A DNA stretch of 64,000 bases from CAVVDY01 sp963819645 (GCA_963819645.1 CAWFWZ010000007.1:1-64000), one strand, 5' to 3'. Numbered from the stretch's first letter, positions 39,107-48,969 are shown. Program-made: numbers and translations. The notes: generated from the sequence alone by a model not told the origin.

Positions 39107-40285
39107 ATGCTTACGCGAATCAAGTCTGAAGTGACAATGTGGCGCGTGATTCTGGCATTCATCTTCGTTACCGGAATGTACGCAACCTATGTCCGCTTCT
39201 TCGAAGGCTTCCGGGCCAGCACCAACCTGAGCGATCAGATGCCATGGGGTCTGTGGGTAGGACTGGGAACTCTTTGCGGTATCGGGCTGTCAGCCGCCGG
39301 CTTCGGCATCAGCGCCGCGGTTTACCTGCTGGGCATGGAACGTTACCGCCCCATACTGCGCGCTTCCATTCTGATTTCGTTCCTCGGATACCTGACGGTG
39401 TGTGCGGGCTATTTATACGAAATCGGACTGCCCTGGCGATTCTGGCACCCGATCGTAATGTGGAATCATACTTCCGTACTGTTCGACGTCTGTGTCTGCA
39501 TCATGACCTACACCACGGTGCTCACCTTTGAGTTCGCGCCGGCAGTGATCGAGAAGCTGCCCTGGAAGGGCTTTCGTGAGGTGGTGCTGCGCTTCCATCA
39601 CAAGATCCTGATCGGGGTCGTGCTGATGGGTGTGCTGCTGTCGTCCATGCACCAGTCGTTTCTCGGCGGGTTGTATCTCATTGCGCGCGGCAAGGTGCAT
39701 CCGCTGTGGTACTCGCCGTACATGCACGCGATGTTTTATCTTTCGGCGATTCCCGCCGGACTGGCTCTTACGGTATTCGCTATCTATCTCTGCATGCGCT
39801 CGCTGAACGTGCGGGTTGATTTCAGCATACTGAACGATTGTGGTCGCGTGATCCAGTTGCTGCTGGTAGTGTTCGCCCTGTTCAAGCTGCTCGATTTGGT
39901 GTCGAACCAGGCGATCGGCTACGCCTTCCAGCGAACTCCCGAGGCAGGATACTTCTGGCTGGAGATGCTGCTGTTCGTCATCATCCCGGTCACGCTGTTG
40001 AGCCGCGAGAGCGTGCGCTCGAATCCTGAGAAGCTATACCTTACCTGCGCAGTAGTGATTGCCGGATTCATCGTGGGCCGCCTCAACGTATCCATCAACT
40101 CGCTGCAGTCGGCGATGAATGTGCATTACGTGCCGAAGTGGACGGAGCTTGCCTCAAGCGTGATGGTGATCGCTGCGGCCGTCGTGGTCTTCCGCTATGC
40201 CGTGATCTATCTCGACATTCTGCCCAAGGTCAAGCCGCAGTCGTTCACTCGCTGGCTGAACACAGGCACGCCGGCGAACGCATAG
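39107..40285 (+). CDS. HybB/NrfD-like quinone-reactive membrane protein
   Basis: 392 residues with about ten TM helices, of the NrfD/PsrC family. Motifs include SDQMPWGLWVGLGTLCGIGLSAAGF (helix 2 region), GYLTVCAGYLYEIGLPWRFWHP, LRFHHKILIGVVLMGVLLSSMHQSFLG (in two parts) and the closing helices. The ATG is two bases after the HybA-like stop, with AAGGAAGGAG upstream, so the two are translationally linked. It should exchange electrons between the ferredoxin and menaquinone. Ends the operon, followed by two strong terminators. Confidence 0.88.
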   Translation: MLTRIKSEVTMWRVILAFIFVTGMYATYVRFFEGFRASTNLSDQMPWGLWVGLGTLCGIGLSAAGFGISAAVYLLGMERYRPILRASILISFLGYLTVCAGYLYEIGLPWRFWHPIVMWNHTSVLFDVCVCIMTYTTVLTFEFAPAVIEKLPWKGFREVVLRFHHKILIGVVLMGVLLSSMHQSFLGGLYLIARGKVHPLWYSPYMHAMFYLSAIPAGLALTVFAIYLCMRSLNVRVDFSILNDCGRVIQLLLVVFALFKLLDLVSNQAIGYAFQRTPEAGYFWLEMLLFVIIPVTLLSRESVRSNPEKLYLTCAVVIAGFIVGRLNVSINSLQSAMNVHYVPKWTELASSVMVIAAAVVVFRYAVIYLDILPKVKPQSFTRWLNTGTPANA

Positions 40286-40323
40286 TCATCGACAGGTTCG
40301 TCGGACGAGACTTGAGCCGATAT

Positions 40324-40358
40324 CCCACTCGACCCCTTGTTGGTTGGGTGGGATTTTT
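40324..40358 (+). terminator. Rho-independent terminator 1 after the HybB-like gene
   Basis: CCCACTCGACC (40324-40334) pairs with GGTTGGGTGGG (40342-40352) with wobble, followed by ATTTTT. Confidence 0.7.
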
Positions 40359-40386
40359 CTGCGGTTCAACAACAAAGCTCGGGTGC

Positions 40387-40416
40387 CCCACTCAACCTTT
40401 GGTTGAGTGGGATTTT
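40387..40416 (+). terminator. Rho-independent terminator 2
   Basis: Perfect 11-bp stem CCCACTCAACC / GGTTGAGTGGG with a TTT loop, followed by ATTTT. Its stem is almost the same as terminator 1, so the pair probably arose by duplication. It lies between convergent genes (HybB-like, rpsA-like). Confidence 0.8.
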
Positions 40417-40480
40417 GCAGGAATTGACCGCCTGCAGGCACCATATCCCGCGCCTTCGTTTGGCGCAGGGTGGGAGATTT

Positions 40481-42166
40481 CTACGCCGCCTCTATTTCGA
40501 TACTTTTCTTTTCTGCGTCGAGCTTCGTAATGCGGAAGCTGCGGACTTGCCCAGCGCTCAACGGTTCAGCCTTCGCAGCCATACTCGCGCTGCCTGCACC
40601 CTTCCATCGTGCTTGCAGCATCGCGCCCAGTGATGACATGTCAGCTTTACCTGCCGATTCCGGACTGGCGTCAGACGAACTTGCAGCCGCGCTCTGGGCC
40701 TTACAAACCGCCTGAATCCCCTCGCCCAGCTCGACCCTCACCTGGCCCTCAGTGTCGATCACGCGGCCTGTGACTACATCGCCCACTTTGTGCTCCGCGA
40801 TGTACTCATCGAGACTGGTGGGCACAAGCTGTTTCATGCTGAGTCGCATCAGGCGACGCTCGGTGTCGACCGACAGCACCTGCGCGCGCACCACCTCGCC
40901 AACCTTGACCACGTCCTGCGGATGATTGATGCGCTTCTCGGCGCTGATCTCGCTGACGTGGATCATGCCTTCCACGCCCTCAGCCGCCTGTACGAATGCG
41001 CCGAACTTGGTGATGCTCGTGACCGGACCTTCGATCACCGATCCTGCGGCGAAGCGTTTGCCAATGTCGGCCCAGGGATCGCCCAGCGCCTGCTTCAATC
41101 CAAGTGCGATGCGCCGCTCGACGGGGTTAATCGACAGGATCACCGCCTCCACGCTGTCGCCGGGCTTCACAATGTCGCTCGGTTTCTGCACCCGCTTGAC
41201 CCACGACATCTCGGAGATGTGCACCAGGCCTTCAACTCCCGGTTCCAGTTCGACGAATGCGCCAAAATCCATGATGCGCGAAACCGTTCCACGCACGCGT
41301 TCGCCAGCTTTATATTTCTCGGCAGCGTTGTCCCAGGGCTCGGGTTGCAATTGTTTCAGGCCGAGCGAGATGCGCTGCTTGTCGCGATCAATCCGCAGCA
41401 CGCGGGCTTCAATCTCCTGTCCCACCGAGAGCACGTCAGCGGGATTCTTGACGCGGCTCAGCGAGATGTCGCTCACGTGCAGCAGGCCATCGATTCCGCC
41501 AATATCGACGAAAGCTCCATAATCCATCAGGCTGCGCACTGTGCCGCGAACGATGTCGCCTTCCTTCAACTCGGAGTAGCGGCTTTCCTTGCCCGCGCGC
41601 GCTTCTTCTTCCAGAACGGCGCGACGGTCGACTACGACATCTTCCTCCGTCGTGTCGAGCTTGGTGATACGGCAGCGAATTTCCTGCCCGACGAGCTTCT
41701 CCATCTCGACCGCTTCACGAGTGCCGCTGCGCGAAGCAGGCATAAACGCACGCACGCCAACATCGACGCTGAGGCCGCCCTTCACCACGGCGGTGACGGT
41801 CCCAACGATGGTCGATTTCTGCTCGAAGGCGCGCTCCAGTGAACTCCAGTCAGTGGGCTGCGCAACTTTGAAACGCGACAGCTCGTAATAGCCCTCTTCG
41901 TTGCGTCCCTTCACGGTGACCGGGAGCTTATCGCCCGGCTTAGGAGGTTTCTCGCCGAAGCCACTCAGGGGCAGCACGCCTTCGGTCTTGTAGCCGATGT
42001 CGAAGAAAACGAACTCGGGCGAGACCGAAATCACCGTCGCTTCGATCTGACGCGAACCGTCCGCAGAGCCGCGCTTGTGGCTCTGTTCATACTGCGAAAG
42101 CATATCGGCGAATGATTCTTCGCCCTCGTTGGTATTTGGTTTCGGGGAAACTTCGGGATCAGACAT
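40481..42166 (-). CDS. rpsA: Ribosomal protein S1-like protein with multiple S1 domains
   Basis: 561 residues. S1 (OB-fold) repeats can be followed in order: IEATVISVSPEFVFFDIGYK, VGTVTAVVKGGLSVDVGVRAF, VRGTVRSLMDYGAFVDIGGIDG, VRGTVSRIMDFGAFVELEPG, IEGPVTSITKFGAFVQAAEG and a weaker last one near DVVTGRVIDTEGQVRVEL. Domains 3-5 show the canonical FGAFVxL/GLLHVSDIS pattern; the first two are the ribosome-docking type. The C-terminal 70 residues are Ala/Ser-rich. S1 brings mRNA to the 30S subunit. A ribosome-binding site is weak, as often for S1. Not an obvious operon member. Confidence 0.85.
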   Translation of the reverse strand: MSDPEVSPKPNTNEGEESFADMLSQYEQSHKRGSADGSRQIEATVISVSPEFVFFDIGYKTEGVLPLSGFGEKPPKPGDKLPVTVKGRNEEGYYELSRFKVAQPTDWSSLERAFEQKSTIVGTVTAVVKGGLSVDVGVRAFMPASRSGTREAVEMEKLVGQEIRCRITKLDTTEEDVVVDRRAVLEEEARAGKESRYSELKEGDIVRGTVRSLMDYGAFVDIGGIDGLLHVSDISLSRVKNPADVLSVGQEIEARVLRIDRDKQRISLGLKQLQPEPWDNAAEKYKAGERVRGTVSRIMDFGAFVELEPGVEGLVHISEMSWVKRVQKPSDIVKPGDSVEAVILSINPVERRIALGLKQALGDPWADIGKRFAAGSVIEGPVTSITKFGAFVQAAEGVEGMIHVSEISAEKRINHPQDVVKVGEVVRAQVLSVDTERRLMRLSMKQLVPTSLDEYIAEHKVGDVVTGRVIDTEGQVRVELGEGIQAVCKAQSAAASSSDASPESAGKADMSSLGAMLQARWKGAGSASMAAKAEPLSAGQVRSFRITKLDAEKKSIEIEAA

Positions 42167-42278
42167 GCGAAGGAATTGCCTCAGAATGTAGGTGGAGCGA
42201 AATTTCAGGATACCACTGCGCGGCCGTGCGAGTGACCGTCGTCACCGCGCTCAGCTTGTGTGCCTGGCTACAATCGCC

Positions 42279-42692
42279 ATGACCATCCTGATACCCGCTA
42301 TGCGACCGACCATCACAGCTTCTGTGTTGTTCTTCATGACCATCTTCCTGATAGCGTGCGCGCAGACCTTCAACTATGAGCGCGGTGCGAGCATGACCGG
42401 AGGCGATCCTCAGGCCGGCAAGGACAAGATTGTGCTGCATGATTGCCATTCCTGTCACGAGATTCCCGGCATCCCGGTGAACCTCGACCGCCGCGGCCCA
42501 TCGCTGAAACATTGGGCGCGACAGAGCACCATTGCCAAGAAGTGGCCGAATACCCCAGATAATCTGGAGGATTTCCTTCAGCATCCCGAGCGGATGCTGC
42601 ACGGAAGCGGGCTGAAGAGCGAAATGACGATGTCGAGCGTGAAGCCCGGCGACGCGAAGGACATCGCGGCCTACCTGTACTCGCTGGACTGA
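42279..42692 (+). CDS. Lipoprotein c-type cytochrome
   Basis: About 137 residues with a lipoprotein signal: after a hydrophobic stretch (ITASVLFFMTIFLIAC) the lipobox LIAC is canonical. The mature part has one haem motif, HDCHSCHEIPG, and a distal Met candidate in SEMTMSSVKPGDAKDIAAYLYSL, the class I cytochrome c ending. The start is ATG 42279 or 42300. Located between rpsA (divergent) and the hydrogenase operon, it may accept electrons from the envelope hydrogenase, but proximity is the only evidence. Confidence 0.8.
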   Translation: MTILIPAMRPTITASVLFFMTIFLIACAQTFNYERGASMTGGDPQAGKDKIVLHDCHSCHEIPGIPVNLDRRGPSLKHWARQSTIAKKWPNTPDNLEDFLQHPERMLHGSGLKSEMTMSSVKPGDAKDIAAYLYSLD

Positions 42693-42760
42693 GAGTGCAG
42701 CCGTGGTTACGGGCGATCAGGTTTGTCGCGGGTGTGATCTTCCCAACTCGGATGTGGTTT

Positions 42761-42905
42761 GTATCAGGGCACGACTTCAGTCGTGCCAAACACCGGAGAA
42801 AATAAACCGGCTTCAGCCGCTGCCTTCTTTCAAGTCAAACGCAGCAGGGCTGAAGCCCAATGTAACGGCATCGCTTGCGGCACGACTAAAGTCGTGCCCT
42901 GATAC
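42761..42905. repeat. Palindromic intergenic repeat, copy B
   Basis: Bounded by inverted termini GTATCAGGGCACGAC (42761-42775) and GTCGTGCCCTGATAC (42891-42905); the repeat extends inward over about 27 bases with one mismatch. Inside are hairpins GGCACGAC-TTCA-GTCGTGCC, CGGC-TTCA-GCCG (42808-42819), GGGC-TGAA-GCCC (42847-42858) and GGCACGAC-TAAA-GTCGTGCC. It carries no gene and lies between the cytochrome and hybD. Confidence 0.8.
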
Positions 42906-42954
42906 AAAGCTCGATCTTCCGACTCCCGGAGCACCTTCAGTCGTGAGGTATTAC

Positions 42955-43516
42955 CTAGAGAGTGCAGTTGCTGGTTGCTTGCCTACTCCACCAATGATCG
43001 TGCATCACCGGAGTTTTCCGTCTCTCGATGACGACTCCATGTTTCCGGAGGGCCTCGCAAACCAGGCCGAGAGCACGCGGCATCGCCTGTTCTACGCCGC
43101 AGCTTAATTCGGTTCCGACCTCGAAATTGACGACCCACCACGCCCAGCAACCGAAGATCTTTGAACTGGATGCCGGCGGTTTCTGCTGCAAAGAGAGTCT
43201 CCGCCAGGCATGGCTGATGGGCGCTCAATCGCATTCCCGGAAGATGCTGGCGAAGCTGCGCCTCTTCGAAGGTAAGCACCTCGCCCGGCTCGCCTCCGCA
43301 GGAAAGCGCGTCCAGCAGAATCACCACCTCGCGTCCATCGAGGTAATCGACAAAGTCGAGCGTCGGCGTACCGATGTCGAGCAGTTCAACCTCAGGGCCT
43401 ACTTCGTACTCCGATTCGAGACGCGCGATTGCTTGCGGCCCGAAGCCGTCGTCTTGCAGCAGGATGTTGCCGATGCCGGCAACCAGTATGCGCGGTACCG
43501 CTTCGCCTGGAATCAC
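42955..43516 (-). CDS. hybD: [NiFe] hydrogenase maturation endopeptidase (one frameshift)
   Basis: HyaD/HybD/HycI family protease that removes the C-terminal tail of the large subunit after Ni insertion. Motifs: ILVAGIGNILLQDDGFGPQ (the Glu/Asp ligand region is represented by QDDGFG), ELLDIGTPTLDFVDYLDG and VVILLDALSCGG with its Asp. The GTG at 43516 overlaps the stop of hybC (GTGA). The frame shifts near 43125, and the alternative frame (VGTELSCGVEQAMPRALGLV) ends at 42955, giving about 186 residues, normal for the family. Last gene of the hyb operon. Confidence 0.85.
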
Positions 43517-45216
43517 AGTACCTTCACCTGCGCGATCGGCTTGCCCTCGGGATCGTAGGTATGGCACGCGCATGCCATGCAGGGATCGAACGAGTGCACC
43601 GTACGCAACACTTCCAGCGGCTTCTCCGAATCGGCCACCGGATTGCCCAGCAGCGAAGCTTCGTAGGGCCCGGGGACGCCGTTATGGTCGCGCGGACTGG
43701 CGTTCCATGTGGTCGGCACCACGGCCTGATAGTTGCTCAGGCGTCCGTTGCGCAGCACCACCCAGTGCGACAGCGTGCCGCGCGGCGCTTCGTGCGTGCC
43801 CACGCCTTCGACTTCGCCGTCGGGGAATTTCGGCGGGTTGTAAACTGCGGTGTCGCCGCTGCTGATGTTGGTGACCAGGTATTCCCAGTGCTTCTGCGCC
43901 AGCTCTGACAACATGGCGCAGCGAATCGCGCGCGCCACGTGCCGGCCCATGGTCGATTGCAGATCGTTGACGGTGACTTTGCGCTTGCTGATGGCAGAGA
44001 TTTTGTCCAGCGCAGCGTCCGTCCACTTCTTGGTCAGGGGATGCCCTTGCGCGTAGCCAACCAGAATCTGCGCCAGCGGACCAACCTGCATCGGGCGGCC
44101 ATCGTAGCGCGGCGCCTTCACCCACGAATACTTTCCGTTCTCTTCGAAGTCGGTGTAGTGCGGCTGAGTCTCGCCCTTCCACGGATGCTGCGGCTCGTTG
44201 CCCTTGTACCAGGCATGCGTCAGGTCTTCGGTCACGGCGTGACGGAACTCCGTGTCGGCCGCAGTGTAGAAAGTCTTCGCAGAAGAGATGTTGCCGTCGA
44301 GAATCACGCCTCCGGGCAGATCGAAGTTGGAAGCCTGCGCGTTGACCGGCAGATCGGGCACTGCGAGGTAGTTCTTTACCCCGCCGCCGTAGCTCATCCA
44401 CTCCGGATAAAGCGCCGCGAACGTGCAAGCATCGTTGAAGTACACCTGCTGCACGAACGGGAACCACGTCGTCCATGAGGAACTTCAACTGATACAGGCG
44501 GTCCATGTTCAGCGCCGCCAGGCTGTCGAGGTTGATGGCGTTCTGCACGCCGCCGACAGCAAGGTTCTGGATGTGCGGCGTCTTGCCGCCCAGCATGCCG
44601 ACCACCTGCAACGCGTAGCGCTGATAGGTCGAGGGCCTGCAGGTAGTGGGTGAAGGCGATCAGGTTCACGTCCGGCGGAAGCTTCATCGCCGGATGTCCC
44701 CAGTAGCCGGTGGCGAACATGCCAAGCTGACCGCTGCCGGCGAAGGCCTTCACCTTGTCCTGCGCGACCTTCAGTTCCTTCGGCGAGTTGCCGGTCCAGT
44801 CCGACAGGCTCTGCGCCAGCGACGGCGGCCTTCACCGGATCGGCGCGCGGGATGGTCATGATGTCGACCCAGTCCAGCGCCGACAGCTGATAGAAGTGCA
44901 CGATGTGGTCGTGCAGCGCGTGATTGATGAGGATCAGGTTGCGAATGAACTGCGCATTGGGAGGAATCTGCAGACGCAGGGCGTCCTCGACCGCGCGCAC
45001 GCTGGCCATGGCATGGACCGTGGTGCATACGCCGCAGAAGCGCTGCGTGAACAGCCAGGCTTCGCGAGGATCGCGTCCCAGCACGATGTTTTCAATACCG
45101 CGCCACATGGTGCAGCTCGCCCATGCTTTCGAGACACTGCTGCCTTCCACCTCCACGTCGACGCGAAGGTGACCTTCAATCCGCGTAACTGGGTCTATGT
45201 TGATCCGCGTCGCCAT
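43513..45216 (-). CDS. hybC: [NiFe] hydrogenase large (catalytic) subunit (at least three frameshifts)
   Basis: Catalytic subunit binding the Ni-Fe(CN)2CO centre. The L1 motif RFCGVCTTVHA and the L2 motif DPCMACACHTYD supply the four Cys ligands. INIDPVTRIEGHL at the N terminus is the group 1 signature. The C-terminal tail after the L2 His (TYDPEGKPIAQVKVL) is the peptide removed by HybD. Frames break near 44830, 44635 and 44465; joining gives about 565 residues, normal for group 1. ATG 45216 (MATRINID) or GTG 45222 can start it. Position between HybB and HybD matches hybOABCD of Escherichia coli. Confidence 0.92.
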
Positions 45217-46490
45217 GTCCACTCATTTGTATGTAGGGATAGAAATTTCGGTAATAACTTTCCAGGTCGTACCACTGCTGCATCGGCGCCGGCAGAATCG
45301 GCAGCTTCTTGACCGCAACCAGGAAAAGACAAATGCAGGTACAGATGAAGCTCAGGGAGATGATGATTTCGATGACCGACGGCGTGTAGTACGCCACGAT
45401 GCCAACCCGCCACGGCCGATAGGCGAACGTGGTCGGGTCGAAGCGATACATCATGCCGCCAGCCACGATCAGGAAACAGTTGCGAAACAGAAGATAAGCG
45501 CTGTTGCGATACTTCTGCTGCCGCAGGTAATACGCCGGCACGCAGATGCAGCAGCATCTCGGCCCAGAACAGGAGGCTTAGCAAGCCGGAGTTAAACATC
45601 ATCAGGAAGTGGCCGCGCACCACGATGTCGATCAGCCGCAGCGCGATCCAGGGGAAGATCAGCAGGTTCATCAGGCGACCAACTCATCCAGGATCGACTG
45701 GTCGATCGGTCGCTTCCAGGTGAGGCAGCACAGCAGCACAGAGCCGATGGTGGTGGCCGTGCCGATGAATGCCGCCGCCCACACATACAGCAGCGGCAGC
45801 AGCGGAGTCTGCCACAGCGGAAACACCTGGTTGCCGGTGAGCAGCATCAGCGCTCCCAGCGCCGACTGGTGCAGAATCGGCAAGGTATAGGCCAGTGCCA
45901 CAACGTAGGGGTACGTCTTACGTATGACTGGCACCAGCCACACCACCAGGCCGCGACCCGGGGGGAAGAAGTAATACCATTGCTCCAGGATCGGCGGCGT
46001 GTTTTCCAGGAACAGCGGGAACAGGCAGTACAGCGGCATGCACCACAGCACCTCCCACATGGGCGAGATGGTGTTCCAGCGAAACACCGAGAGCAGGTTG
46101 TAGACGTTCCACGGCCGCGAGACGTCGACCGCGATCGCCAGCAGTCCGGTGAGGTACACCAGGAAGCTGATCAGCAGCGTCACGCGCATCACGGCGTGCA
46201 GCTTGCGCTTGTGGAAGATCCAGGCTGCGATGCCGATGGGAAAGCTTCCCGAGCCGAGCGCGGTCAGCGTCATCACGTTGAAGGTCTTCCAGATGCCCCA
46301 GGGGAATCCGTCGCTCAGCCCGCTGGCAGCGCCGAGTCCAAAGATCTGCCGGTAGATAATGAGAGCGAAGCCGGTGGCAGCGATGCCCGCCAGGAATAGG
46401 AAGTTCTTGGTCACCACCGGAACGCCGAAGACCGGCACGCCGCGCTGCCACCGTACGACTGTTAGATCGCTATGAGGTTTGACCGCTCAT
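45176..46490 (-). CDS. hybB: Hydrogenase membrane subunit HybB, NrfD family (at least three frameshifts)
   Basis: About 425-residue polytopic protein that links the hydrogenase to quinones. The ATG at 46490 overlaps the hybA stop (ATGA) and starts MSGQTS, then one base too many separates it from DLTVVRWQRGVPVFG. Other motifs: GLSDGFPWGIWKTFNVMTL, LLISFLVYLTGLLAI, HQSALGALMLLTG and SLLFWAEMLLH. Shifts also occur near 45675 and 45545. The last frame has no stop until 45176, overlapping hybC by 41 bases, so the true C terminus is uncertain. Confidence 0.85.
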
Positions 46491-47422
46491 AGCTGCGGCA
46501 TCAACCCCGTCTTCTTATGTTCTTCGTCCATCTCGGCTTCGTGTTCGCGGAAGTTCTGCCTCAGAAACGCAACCATCACGCCGTAAATACCGAGCGGGCA
46601 CGGCAAAGTACTTCAGCACGCGCTCCTGCCACTTCAGCCAGTTGCTGGGGTGCTCGTTCGCGCTCAGGTGGGGCAGACCCAGCAGGTCGAAATTCACCGC
46701 CAGCCAGGTACAGCACCTGCGTTCCGCCGGCTTCTTTCTCGCCGTACACGCGGTCCTCGAAGTACTTGCCGGGATGCTCTTGAATCCGCCGATGCGCCTC
46801 GCGCAGCAGCACGTCGCGGCGTCCGAAGATCACTGCCTTCGGTGGACACACGTAGGTACAGGCCGGTTCCTTGCCCGGCCGCCAGGCGCTCTTTGCAGAA
46901 CTCGCACTTCACGATCTTGGCGTTGAAGGCGTCCCAGTCGAACTTCGGAATCTGGTAGGGACAGGCGAGCTGGCAGTAGCGGCAGCCGATGCACTTGTCG
47001 GCGGTCCAGGACACCACGCCGTTGACCGTTGCTTTTCTCCAGCGCATGGAATGGGCAGGCAGCGACGCAGAAGGGATCGACGCAGTGCATGCACTGGCGC
47101 TTGACGAAGGCGAACGTGCCGCCCTCGCCTTCTTTGGGCTTGTACAGCTTAATGATGTTCTTGGTAAACGAATTCAGGTCGTTGGGCGCCTGATGCAGCG
47201 AATCGACGCGCGTGTCAGGCTGCAACCCGTTGGCATCGGCACAGGCCACCACGCACGACTTGCAGCCGATGCACTTGGTCGAGTCGTACAACATTCCGAC
47301 GGCATCGCGCGGCGGCGTCGGGAACATGCTCCTGCGGCGGGCTGACGACTGCAGCTGCCGACCGCGGCGGCTGCACCGCCCATGGCTCCTATCTTGAACA
47401 GATCACGCCGGGTCAGGGACAT
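46487..47422 (-). CDS. hybA: Hydrogenase iron-sulfur subunit HybA with Tat signal (five or more frameshifts)
   Basis: Exported polyferredoxin. It begins with a twin-arginine signal (LTRRDLFKIGAMGGAAAAVG). Cluster motifs: STKCIGCKSCVVACADANG, CMHCVDPFCVAACPFHAL, DKCIGCRYCQLACPYQIP and KCEFCKERLAAGQGT continuing into CTYVCPPKAVIFG. A C-terminal segment (EHPSNWLKWQERVLKYFAV, then VAFLRQNFREHEAEMDEEH) anchors it. Frames change near 47330, 47035, 46865, 46695 and 46600. So many breaks in a gene with every Cys motif preserved argue for poor local sequence quality. The AGGAG before ATG 47422 is good. Confidence 0.87.
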
Positions 47423-47425
47423 GGT

Positions 47426-48655
47426 TTATGCTCCTGCACCTTGACCTTTGCTCTTGCCTGGGACCCTCGCCGGAGAGCGGAACAAGTTCCTTCGGCGGCG
47501 TCATCGGCTGTTCCGCAGCCGACTCCTGGCTGCTCTTGAAGCGTTGCGCTGCAGCCCAGGCCGCGCCGATCGCCGCGCCCGCAATCACTCCGGCAACGCC
47601 GGTCGCCAGATTCGCACGGACGTCCCTGCGCCAGGTTCATCGGTGGATAGGTATCAGGCGGAGTGATGTTGTGTACCGACGCCTGCTGGAAGATCGGGAC
47701 GTTGAACGCGATTCCTTTCTCCGTGCAGCCGACGCACGGAGCGCCGATGCCGATCGGCCACACGTCAGGCGTCTCGTTGAACATGCGAACCGAGCAGCCG
47801 GCGTGCGTGTCGGGACCTTTGCATCCCAGCTTGTACAGACACCAGCCATGACGATGGCCGTCGTCGCCGAAGCTCTGCGCGAAACGGCCGGAGTCGAAGT
47901 GCGCGCGCCGCGGACACTGCACGTGAATCACGCGGTCGTACGCGAACTTGGGACGCAGGTCGGAATCCAGCTCCGGCGGAGCGCCGGTGCGCAGGATCTC
48001 CAGCACCGTGCCAATCAGGTTGTAAGGATTGGGCGGACAGCCGGGCAGGTTCACGGTCGGAACGCCGCGCAGCAGATCGGAAACGCCAACCGCGCCGGTG
48101 GGATTGTCGCCCGCCGATGGCACTCCGCCCCACGACGCGCAAGAGCCCATGGCGATGACCGCCTTCGCCTTGGAGCCAATCTCCTCCAGCATCTCGGTAG
48201 CCGGCTTGCCCGCCAGCTTCATGTAGATGCCCTGCTCCTTGGTCGGAATGGAGCCTTCGACCACCAGGAAGTACTTGCCCGGCTTGTTGTCGATCGCCAT
48301 GCGCAGGGCCTGTTCCGCCTGCTTGCCGGAGCCGGGCATCAACGTCTCGTGATAGTCGAGCGAGATGATGTTGAAGATGAGGTCGTCGACGCCCGGGACG
48401 CGAGGTGCGAAGCAGTGTCTCGGTGCAGCCGGTGCAATCCTGAAAGTGCAGCCATACCACCGATGGCCGCTGCATTTGCATGATTTCCTGCGCCACTTCG
48501 CCGGCCCACGCCTTATTAGTCAGCGCCAGGCCGACAGGAGCCGCGATCATCAGTTCGGTGCAGAACTTCAGAAAGTCGCGGCGCTGAACGCCGGCAAGTT
48601 TCAACTGCTCGCCAATGGTCAGGGGCTTATTCTGGCCATCGTCTTTGGTGACCAT
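47426..48655 (-). CDS. hybO: [NiFe] hydrogenase small subunit with Tat signal and C-terminal TM (frameshifted)
   Basis: Electron-transfer subunit. Tat signal around VQRRDFLKFCTELMIAAPVGLAL. Proximal cluster begins with FQDCTGCTETLL, then AMGSCASWGGVPSA and NLPGCPPNPYN; further ligands are in LGCKGPDTHAGCS and GAPCVGCTEKGIAF. After a shift near 47625 a C-terminal membrane helix appears (VAGVIAGAAIGAAWAAAQ). The earlier shift near 48400 lies just after CTETLLRTSRP. A third near 47470 may be needed to reach TAA 47426-47428; otherwise the frame stays open to 47403. First gene of the operon; start MVTKDDGQ at 48655. Confidence 0.9.
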
Positions 48656-48780
48656 CCGGTTGCGCCTCCGATTGGGGACCGCGCTCAGGCTAGGGATTTC
48701 CTTCGGCGCGGAACGATTGGGGTACTCTCCAATCTCGTATGCGTGTCGGACAAGCTGCTATGACGTGCGGCACGGGCTGG

Positions 48781-48796
48781 TGTGATTCAGGTCACC
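48781..48796. promoter_or_regulatory. CRP/FNR-type palindrome upstream of hybO
   Basis: TGTGA-TTCAGG-TCACC matches the CRP consensus (TGTGA-N6-TCACA) in nine of ten conserved positions. It lies 126 bases before hybO and 174 bases before the receiver-TrxR gene, between divergent promoters. The surrounding 310 bases hold no gene. Occupancy by a CRP/FNR-family factor is inferred. Confidence 0.5.
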
Positions 48797-48969
48797 ATGT
48801 CGATGTTCGGTAGCGCGGAAGGCAAGGCGTATGGGCGCGCTTCACTCGCCGAAGAATCCCAGACCGAGCTCAATGACAAGAATTACGCGACCTCATGGAA
48901 TTTTTCTGTATCTAACCAAGTCGGCGAAGGAATGCGTAATTATCTTCTTGCCTGGAACTGAGACCGAGC

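Noticed and set aside
40790..41842. 350-codon plus-strand open frame
   Set aside because: Antisense to the rpsA-like gene; repeats in its translation mirror the S1 domains on the other strand.
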